This document shows positions 8,493 through 14,322 of a stretch of DNA of 20,785 nucleotides, piece by piece. Numbering within the stretch: the first letter of the stretch is position 1; each line of letters begins with the position of its first letter. The notes beneath the pieces are model-generated. The model saw nothing but the letters and a program-made list of their open reading frames with translations. It did no database searches and was not told the origin of the DNA. Origin of the DNA: a candidate division BRC1 bacterium ADurb.BinA292 (GTDB taxonomy: Bacteria; Sumerlaeota; Sumerlaeia; MVZB01); the NCBI GenBank assembly GCA_002068205.1, contig MVZB01000029.1, positions 1-20,785 on the forward strand. The letters are read 5' to 3'. The position numbers and the translations under genes are program-made.

Positions 8493-10043
8493 GTGCCGAT
8501 GACGCTTGCCCAGCGGATTGCCATTCAATGGATCGTTCTGGGCGCTCTGGTCTGGGGGCTGTGGCGGGTGGTCAACGACCCGTCGGCGCGGGCGGTGCCT
8601 CAGCGGCGGGTCCATGAAGACGGGCGCGAGGTCGTCACCCTGTGGATGGGGACGATCATGGGGCGGTGGGACGAGCTGGCGATGCGCGAGGCGATCAGGC
8701 GCTTCAACGACACGCATCGCGAGATATTCATCGACGCCAAGCTGATGCCGGCGACGGTTTACGGCAGCAAAGTCAATCTGGCCGTAGCGAGCGGACGGCC
8801 CCCCGACGTCGTCTACAACGCCGACGAACTGGTCCAGTCCAACCGCCAGCGGTCGGACGTCAGCGAGCTGGTGGCGCCGATCCCTGAGTCGATGATCAGC
8901 GCTGAAACGCGCGCGGCCTGGGGCCCGGCCATCCTGCGCGCGATTCGCGTCGAGGGCAAGATCGTCCGCTTTCCCGACAGCGCGTTCCTCAACGGCATGC
9001 TGCTGCGCGGCAACCTGGATTATTTCCGGGAGGCGGGCGTCGACATCGAGCAGTACCTGGAGCACGGCTGGGACTATGAGACGTTCACGCGCGAGATGAC
9101 GAAGGTCCAGGAGGCCGCGCGGCGGATGACCGGGCGCGAGGTCTATGCCTTCGGGCTCAATCTGGCCAACGCGCACAGGCTGCTCTACACGACGCTGCTG
9201 CCGCCGATCATCGGCGCCGAGGCGCGCGCGCGGTCCTTTCTGGAATACGATGAGAGGAGCGGACGCTACCGCGTCGACCCGGCGATCACGGTGGATGCGC
9301 TCGCCGCGCCGCTGCGGTTCATGCAGGACCTGATTCACAAGGACGGGCTGTGGGGGCGCAAGTATCTCGGCATGGATTTCGGCCAGATCGGCGTGGTGAG
9401 CATTCTGGCCGATACGCCGGGGTATTCGATTTATTCGCAGCTCTATGCCGAGGAAGAGATCCGGCGCGGCGTGCGGGAGCGGCCGTTCCATGCCACGAAC
9501 ATTCCGGCGCCGACGCCGCGGGCGGGGATGGCGCCGGTCTTTTCGGCGGGCGCCAACGGGTGGGGGGTGATGCGCCGGATTCCGCCGCTGAGCGACGCGC
9601 ACACCCGCGCAGCGCTCGAGGTCGCGCGCTATGTGGCCTCGCCCGAAGTGCAGGCGCTCGTCTTCCGGATGAGCAAGGTGCGGATTCACCTGTGGCCCGA
9701 CGACGCAGCGGTGGCGGCGCTCGTGACCGACGTCGAAGACCCGATCGCCGCCGACGCGTGGCTCTCCTACCTGTGGGGGCTATACAAGGACTGGATGAAG
9801 AACGCCGCCACCTATCATGCCGATGCGGGGGACTGGCCCGACCCCGCGACGCGCAAGGATCTGCTGATCCGGATGGGGCCCGACGCGCCGGCGAGCTACC
9901 TGACCGCCGGGATGGGCAAGCAGATCCTGGAGGCGGTGCTGTTCAACCAGAAGGCGCCGGAGGAGGCCGCCCGCGAACTGCTGGCCGGGATGCAGAGGGA
10001 GATCGACGAGTATTATGCGCGCAATCCGCCGGGCGGGCGGTAG
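8493..10043 (+). CDS. Extracellular sugar-type solute-binding protein (family 1)
   Basis: A 516-residue protein related to family 1 ABC solute-binding proteins, which capture oligosaccharides for import. It has a hydrophobic N-terminal segment (IAIQWIVLGALVWGLWRVV, residues 9-27) but no lipobox cysteine, so it is either membrane-anchored or cleaved near SARA. Family features: VVTLWMGTIMGRWDELAMRE at the start of the mature part, the hinge-like VASGRPPDVVYNADEL, and the late NGWGVMRRIPP and ALEVARYVASPEVQALVFRM segments, where relatives read GGxxxxI and AAWxFxxFLxS. It is longer than the usual 410-450 residues, with extra sequence at the C-terminus. The GGAGG at 8483-8487 is 5 nt from GTG 8493-8495 and 11 nt from ATG 8499-8501; either could be the start. 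It stands alone on the plus strand with no permease or ATPase beside it. Confidence 0.82.
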   Translation: MPMTLAQRIAIQWIVLGALVWGLWRVVNDPSARAVPQRRVHEDGREVVTLWMGTIMGRWDELAMREAIRRFNDTHREIFIDAKLMPATVYGSKVNLAVASGRPPDVVYNADELVQSNRQRSDVSELVAPIPESMISAETRAAWGPAILRAIRVEGKIVRFPDSAFLNGMLLRGNLDYFREAGVDIEQYLEHGWDYETFTREMTKVQEAARRMTGREVYAFGLNLANAHRLLYTTLLPPIIGAEARARSFLEYDERSGRYRVDPAITVDALAAPLRFMQDLIHKDGLWGRKYLGMDFGQIGVVSILADTPGYSIYSQLYAEEEIRRGVRERPFHATNIPAPTPRAGMAPVFSAGANGWGVMRRIPPLSDAHTRAALEVARYVASPEVQALVFRMSKVRIHLWPDDAAVAALVTDVEDPIAADAWLSYLWGLYKDWMKNAATYHADAGDWPDPATRKDLLIRMGPDAPASYLTAGMGKQILEAVLFNQKAPEEAARELLAGMQREIDEYYARNPPGGR

Positions 10044-10077
10044 CCGCGGGCCGTGCTGCGGGGGAATCGGGCTTCGC

Positions 10078-11196
10078 TCAGGGGGTTGCCCAGGGCATCG
10101 AATCGGTGGCGAGGCTGGCCTCGGCGCCCAGCGCGCGCTGCGCGACGAGATAGAGGTAATGGTCCTGCATCCCGTCGGCGAGCGAATAGAACGGCACGCC
10201 GGTGCGGACATATTTCCCCATGTTGGCCATCACGACGCCGCCCGCGATCTCGTCATCGGGCAGGTTGGCGGGCACCAGCGGGTTCGTGTAGACCCAGTCC
10301 TCGCCGACCTGGATGCCCTTCAGGAAATAGCCTTCGACGATCGTCGTGCGGTCGGGGCGATGCGGGCAGAGTTCGAGCCGCATCGGCGTCTTGTGATCCT
10401 TCAGGTAATGGATCGTATCGCCGATGATTTCGCCGCGATCGCCGCGGATCAGCGTCCGTTCATTGCGGACCCAGCTCCAGTACTGGTCGAACGTGAAATC
10501 CATCACGCCGAGGCGGTCGCCGAAATCGAACCAGAAGAGATACTGCTGCGAGTCGTGCGTCGTTTCCTGTTCGGGCGTTCCCTCCGGCCCGAGGGATTTG
10601 ACCAGCGGGGAGCTGAACGAGCGCGCCGTGACGCGGCAATGCTCGAAACCGATCCCGAGCAGCTTGCGCATCAGGGCGATGCCGTGGTAGCCGTGCGCGA
10701 CGGAGATCTGGGCCTGCGTGACGCGGCCGAGCCAACCCTTCGCGACCACGGCCAACTGCGCCTGATGGCGCGGTCGGAGCGGGACGCCCTCGGCGACCTG
10801 CACGCGTCCGCCGCGGCGCTGGACCAGCGCATGCAATTCGAGCAGCCCTTCGAGGGTCGACGCCGGCGGGGTTTCCGCCAGCACCGGCATGCCGAGCTCG
10901 ACCAGTTGCGCCGTCACGGCGGCATTCTGTTCCCAGTTGACGGCCGTGATGACGAATTCCGGGCGAGTGTGTTTGAGCATCTCGTCGATCGTGGGGAAGG
11001 TTGGGCAATCCCAGCGGCGGGAGAAGGCCCGGGCCCGATCGGGATTGCGGGCGACGGCGCCGGTGACCTCGAAGCGGTCGGGGAGGGCACGCGCGATGCG
11101 CAGATAATATTCGGCGCGCATCGCCGCCCCCACGACCCCAAAGCGGTATCTGGCATCAGGATTGGGTTCGGCCGCCGTGGGTTCGGGGTGGTTCAT
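10078..11196 (-). CDS. Gfo/Idh/MocA family oxidoreductase, divergent
   Basis: A 372-residue cytoplasmic protein of the Gfo/Idh/MocA family, NAD(P)-dependent oxidoreductases acting on sugars, inositols and related polyols. The N-terminal Rossmann start is RFGVVGAAMRAEYYLRIARA (18-37), where the usual GxGxxG is reduced to G-x-x-G. The position of the family EKP motif reads AETPPA (107-112), so the catalytic lysine is replaced by threonine. The C-terminal domain retains HGYHGIALMRKLLG, matching the family's GxHxxDxxxxLxG region, and a WVRNERTLIRGDRGEI strand segment. The product may use a different base or may not be a dehydrogenase; the substrate cannot be inferred. The ATG at 11194-11196 is the first in-frame start, with no strong ribosome binding site. 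The gene converges on the solute-binding protein gene across only 34 bp, with no obvious terminator. Confidence 0.85.
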   Translation of the reverse strand: MNHPEPTAAEPNPDARYRFGVVGAAMRAEYYLRIARALPDRFEVTGAVARNPDRARAFSRRWDCPTFPTIDEMLKHTRPEFVITAVNWEQNAAVTAQLVELGMPVLAETPPASTLEGLLELHALVQRRGGRVQVAEGVPLRPRHQAQLAVVAKGWLGRVTQAQISVAHGYHGIALMRKLLGIGFEHCRVTARSFSSPLVKSLGPEGTPEQETTHDSQQYLFWFDFGDRLGVMDFTFDQYWSWVRNERTLIRGDRGEIIGDTIHYLKDHKTPMRLELCPHRPDRTTIVEGYFLKGIQVGEDWVYTNPLVPANLPDDEIAGGVVMANMGKYVRTGVPFYSLADGMQDHYLYLVAQRALGAEASLATDSMPWATP

Positions 11197-11287
11197 TTTC
11201 CTGCGCCTTTGTGGTGAATTCGGTCGGAGGGATTCGAGAATTTGTTATCGAACCGATAGATCGGTTCTGTGAATTGGGGAATGGCGA

Positions 11288-11328
11288 CCGTGGGTTGCAT
11301 GGCCGCGGGGCGTCCCTGCAACCCACGG
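11288..11328. repeat. Perfect 12-bp stem-loop
   Basis: CCGTGGGTTGCA (11288-11299) pairs perfectly with TGCAACCCACGG (11317-11328) across a 17-nt loop. It lies about 92 nt upstream of the oxidoreductase start and downstream of the GH36-like gene, so it could be an element of either transcript or a mobile repeat. No U-tract follows on the minus strand. Confidence 0.6.
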
Positions 11329-11338
11329 CCTGGATAGC

Positions 11339-11356
11339 GAACCGCTGACGCGGTTC
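11339..11356. repeat. Seven-bp stem-loop
   Basis: GAACCGC-TGAC-GCGGTTC forms a perfect 7-bp stem with a 4-nt loop, 10 nt from the previous stem-loop. Together with neighbouring dyads it makes the gap unusually structured. Confidence 0.45.
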
Positions 11357-11498
11357 CTGATGTCGCGCGACGTTTCTCGGTTCGCGTGGGGCGGATCCGG
11401 ATGTGGGGCGGCATCTGCCGTCCCTGCGGGACTCTTCAATCATTCCATCTTTTCTCCCGCCGATGAAGTGATTGTCATTCCCCAAGTTCAGACGAGCT

Positions 11499-11600
11499 CC
11501 GGCCACCCCTTCCAGGGGTTTGATGCGTCGGGGCGGCGACGCAGGGTTCCGGCCCGCGGCCGTCACCCTGCGCTTTATTCCAGTCGTCCGCTCCGCGGAC
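11499..11600 (-). repeat. Interspersed three-hairpin element, copy B
   Basis: Second copy of the element at 3951-4053, in the same orientation relative to the upstream minus-strand gene. It starts 105 nt after the stop of the GH36-like gene. The three inverted repeats are kept: ACCCCT-TCC-AGGGGT (11505-11519); CGCAGGGT/ACCCTGCG (11540-11572) enclosing GGCC-CGC-GGCC (11551-11561); and GTCCGC-TCC-GCGGAC (11586-11600). Differences from copy A within these structures are all in loops or unpaired bases. Short open frames here (for example one reading KRRVTAAGRNPASPP on the minus strand) are products of the repeat, not genes. Confidence 0.75.
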
Positions 11601-11705
11601 TGAGTGGCGGGCTGACGTCTGCCGTCCCTGACAGGTCTGGGCCGCTGGTGGGTGCGGAAAGGCCTGAGCCGTTTGAATCGGTCATTCACGGTCCCCGTGC
11701 CGGGG

Positions 11706-14120
11706 CTAGATCAACTGGCACCGTTCGGGGGGGAGTTCCTTACGCAAGGGGATGAAGCGCACGCTCCAATCCCTGCTCCCTTCGGGTCCGAAGACCATCG
11801 GCAACTTGACGACGAGCGAATGGTCGCGGTTGTCCTTGGCCAGCCACAGGCCGGTGGGGTCGTCGGCCTCCAGCCCCTTCGGCGCCCAGAGGTAGAGGTT
11901 GCCGCGCTCGCCGCAGGGGCGCAGCGCGCGCCCCGCAAGCGTTCCGGCGGCGGCGTCCCAATGGCTGGCGTCGATTTCCATCTCGCCCATCATCATGTGC
12001 ATGTCGGTGGCCAGCAACATCGGATAGCCGTTGTTGCGGGCGAGGCGATAGATGCTGACGCTGCCGGGCGCGACGCACGCGCGCAACGCGCCGCGAACCA
12101 GCCCGACATACTCCTCGTTCCAGAATTCCCAGGTCACGTATTCGGCGTCGGGATCGAGCCCCAGGCGGCTCAGCTCGACCGTCTCGACGAGCGGCTCGGA
12201 GGAGAAATTGAAGACCGAAACGACGTCGAATTCGCCCCACGGCTTCTTGATCTTGCGCTGGAAGATCCGCGGATAATCGGGGGCGACCCGGTCGAACAGA
12301 TCGACCGGGACGGCGATTTCCGGCGAACGCGGCAGGGTCTTCTTGATCATCGCGAGGCGATCCTCGTCCATCCGGTCCAGGTCGTCGCCGATCATCGTCG
12401 GACCGCCGCTGATGCCGTGGATCGTGGCGTACATGCGCGCCGCGGTGATGGGCACCGGCTTATCGACCGTCAGCATGTTCACGTCGTTCAGATAGAGCCG
12501 CCGGTGGGTGTAGTACGACGTCGCCATGCTCATCAGGGCAGGCAGCGGGCCGGTCCAGAAGTGGGCATCGCCGATGACGTAGGTTCCCGGGTAATGCAGG
12601 AAGTCGGTCTCGGGGTAGAGCATCATGCCGCCGCCAAAATCGTTGCCGGTCCGGACGCCGTCCATCAGGCCGACGTTGTGCACCGTGGGGCCGGTGCTCG
12701 CCAGGAAGTAGGTATCGTCGCCGGCGGCGTCGCGCACGACCTTGAGGAATTTGCAGTAGGCTTCCGGACCCGAGACGACGGTCGGGTCGTGGTGCTTGGC
12801 GTAAAGCAGATAATCCGCGTCGGGATGGCTTGCGGGGGCGCCCGAGTCGACCTCGGGGGAATCCTCGTCGTAGCCGCCCATGTTGCCGGTGCCGCCGCTG
12901 AGGAAATCGAGCATATAGTAGCGAATGCCCCAGCGCCGGTAGGTCTCAAAGGTCTCGCGGATGAACTTGTGGGCCCTGGGGTGGGTGGGATCGAGGCCGT
13001 ACATGTCGGGGCGCTCCTCGCGCGGCCAGAAGCCGGGCCGGCCCCATGCATACTTTTTGCAGACGATATTGAGCGAGCCATCCGGCTTGTGCTGCAGGGC
13101 GTCCTCGCCCAGTTCCTCGAGGAATGCCTTCAGATTGGAGCCGACCCAGAACGGTCCGACCCAGAAGCCGAGTTTGAGCCCGTACTGGCGCAGCCGATGG
13201 ACCAGATAAGCGCAGCCGCTGGGGAAGGCGCGCTCGTTCCAGCTGAGCCAGTCGCCGGCGATGCCCGCTTCCATGTTGCCGATGCTGACCCAGATGTAGT
13301 CGGCGCCGAAGCCCTTGAGCCGGTGCTCAATGGCCTCGGCGTTGCGCAGGACGACATCCTCGTAGCGTTCGACGGTGAACGGATCGACCCAGGAGAAGCC
13401 GACCCAGCCGATCGGGGCGTCCTCCCAGACGCGCGGCGGACAGGGGGCCGCCGCGGCCGCCAGGTCGGCCCAGTGCTCCAGTTGGCGGAAGGGGTTGTCG
13501 CCCACGGCCAGGATGAAGGTTTCGGCCGTGGTGGACTGGCCGGGCTGAAGCTTCCAGCCGTCGAAATCGCAGAAAGCGCGCAGGCCGCGCATCCCGTTCT
13601 GCTCATCGAAATTGTAATGGATTTCGGTATTGGCGCGTTGGAACGTGATGAACCCGACCTGAAACGCGAGCCGCGCATCCTGGTTGTAGAACTGAAACTT
13701 GATCTTGCTCGCGCGCGCCGTCGTGAGGTCGGTGATGCGGCCGACCTTGCGGCCGAACTGCCCCACCGGCAGCGGCAGGTTCACCACGTTCTGATCGGTC
13801 TGGCCGATCTGCACGCGGCCCGGGCATTCGAGCGGATAGACCTTGCCGAGCGCGATGGGCTCGTTCGATTCGTTGGTCAGCTGCGAATGCAGCAGGAGGG
13901 TTCCGTGTTCCTCATCCGTTTCGCCGCGAACCATCCAGACCAGTCCGAGATCCGGAAATTTGAGCCGGAAGTGGGGGAGGTCGGCATCGAGCAGTTCGAC
14001 GTCGGCCTGGGTCGATTTGAGGCGGTTGCCGTTGGCGGTGATCCCCAGTTGCCAGTTCTCCAGCTTCACCGCCGGATGCCGCAGGTTCAGCGTCTTGGAT
14101 TTCGGGTCCAGTCGTAGCAT
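11706..14120 (-). CDS. Divergent clan GH-D (GH36/melibiase-like) glycosidase
   Basis: An 804-residue protein with the three-part layout of GH36 enzymes: an N-terminal beta-sandwich (about 1-230), a catalytic TIM barrel (about 235-600) and a C-terminal beta domain. Barrel landmarks: GWVGFSW (238-244), GDWLSWNERAFPSG (289-302) followed by YGLKLGFWVGPF (313-324), the probable nucleophile strand YYMLDF with D405, and DGVRTGNDFGG with probable acid/base D494. The family's substrate-binding DDGW at the end of the first barrel strands is replaced by VSIGN (278-282), so specificity is probably not simple alpha-galactoside. No signal peptide is seen, pointing to cytoplasmic action on imported oligosaccharides. 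The ATG at 14118-14120 has only a weak ribosome binding site, but a perfect dyad lies 11 nt upstream. The oxidoreductase follows after a 509-bp repeat-filled gap. Confidence 0.8.
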   Translation of the reverse strand: MLRLDPKSKTLNLRHPAVKLENWQLGITANGNRLKSTQADVELLDADLPHFRLKFPDLGLVWMVRGETDEEHGTLLLHSQLTNESNEPIALGKVYPLECPGRVQIGQTDQNVVNLPLPVGQFGRKVGRITDLTTARASKIKFQFYNQDARLAFQVGFITFQRANTEIHYNFDEQNGMRGLRAFCDFDGWKLQPGQSTTAETFILAVGDNPFRQLEHWADLAAAAAPCPPRVWEDAPIGWVGFSWVDPFTVERYEDVVLRNAEAIEHRLKGFGADYIWVSIGNMEAGIAGDWLSWNERAFPSGCAYLVHRLRQYGLKLGFWVGPFWVGSNLKAFLEELGEDALQHKPDGSLNIVCKKYAWGRPGFWPREERPDMYGLDPTHPRAHKFIRETFETYRRWGIRYYMLDFLSGGTGNMGGYDEDSPEVDSGAPASHPDADYLLYAKHHDPTVVSGPEAYCKFLKVVRDAAGDDTYFLASTGPTVHNVGLMDGVRTGNDFGGGMMLYPETDFLHYPGTYVIGDAHFWTGPLPALMSMATSYYTHRRLYLNDVNMLTVDKPVPITAARMYATIHGISGGPTMIGDDLDRMDEDRLAMIKKTLPRSPEIAVPVDLFDRVAPDYPRIFQRKIKKPWGEFDVVSVFNFSSEPLVETVELSRLGLDPDAEYVTWEFWNEEYVGLVRGALRACVAPGSVSIYRLARNNGYPMLLATDMHMMMGEMEIDASHWDAAAGTLAGRALRPCGERGNLYLWAPKGLEADDPTGLWLAKDNRDHSLVVKLPMVFGPEGSRDWSVRFIPLRKELPPERCQLI

Positions 14121-14131
14121 GGCCGGTTGCC

Positions 14132-14157
14132 GTTTGCGGAACGCACTGTCCGCAAAC
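14132..14157. promoter_or_regulatory. Perfect dyad directly upstream of the GH36-like gene (candidate operator or leader hairpin)
   Basis: GTTTGCGGA (14132-14140) and TCCGCAAAC (14149-14157) form a 9-bp perfect inverted repeat with an 8-nt spacer, ending 11 nt before the start codon at 14120. Size and placement suit a regulator dimer binding site, or a hairpin overlapping the ribosome binding region. No regulator gene is present in the window. Confidence 0.45.
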
Positions 14158-14206
14158 TCCCTTTCTATGGATGTAAGGAGTGTGAATGTCGCAAGGCGAG
14201 ACTCCC

Positions 14207-14241
14207 CGCGCGCGGGAGGTTGCTCCGATCGCGCGCGGGAG
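14207..14241. repeat. Short direct repeat in the FG-GAP / GH36 intergenic gap
   Basis: CGCGCGCGGGAG occurs at 14207-14218 and again at 14230-14241, and each copy can pair with a nearby CTCC-type partner to give small hairpins. The gap 14121-14322 otherwise holds no gene. The structure lies downstream of the FG-GAP protein stop (14323) and may contribute to its 3' end. Confidence 0.35.
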
Positions 14242-14322
14242 CCCGATTTTCAACTATTGGGAGCATCTCCGCCCAGGTTCGGCCCTTGCGGAATGCCGGA
14301 GCCGACCGGCCCCGGCGCCGTT

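Larger units (their letters stand above)
11197..11498. other. Hairpin-rich non-coding gap upstream of the oxidoreductase gene
   Basis: The first 300 bases of the 509-bp gap between the oxidoreductase start and the GH36-like gene end hold no credible gene. They contain a strong stem-loop (11288-11328), a second one (11339-11356), and the adjoining dyads CGGCA-TC-TGCCG (11409-11420) and GTCCC-TGC-GGGAC (11420-11432). TCTGCCGTCCCTG at 11414-11426 is repeated exactly at 11618-11630, beyond the interspersed element copy B. Base composition near the oxidoreductase start (11197-11285) is less GC-rich, as expected for a promoter, but no clear -35/-10 pair was found. Confidence 0.55.

Noticed and set aside
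11652..14117. An 821-codon plus-strand frame opposite the GH36-like gene
   Set aside because: Antisense shadow; the translation is VDR/AGA-rich without domains.
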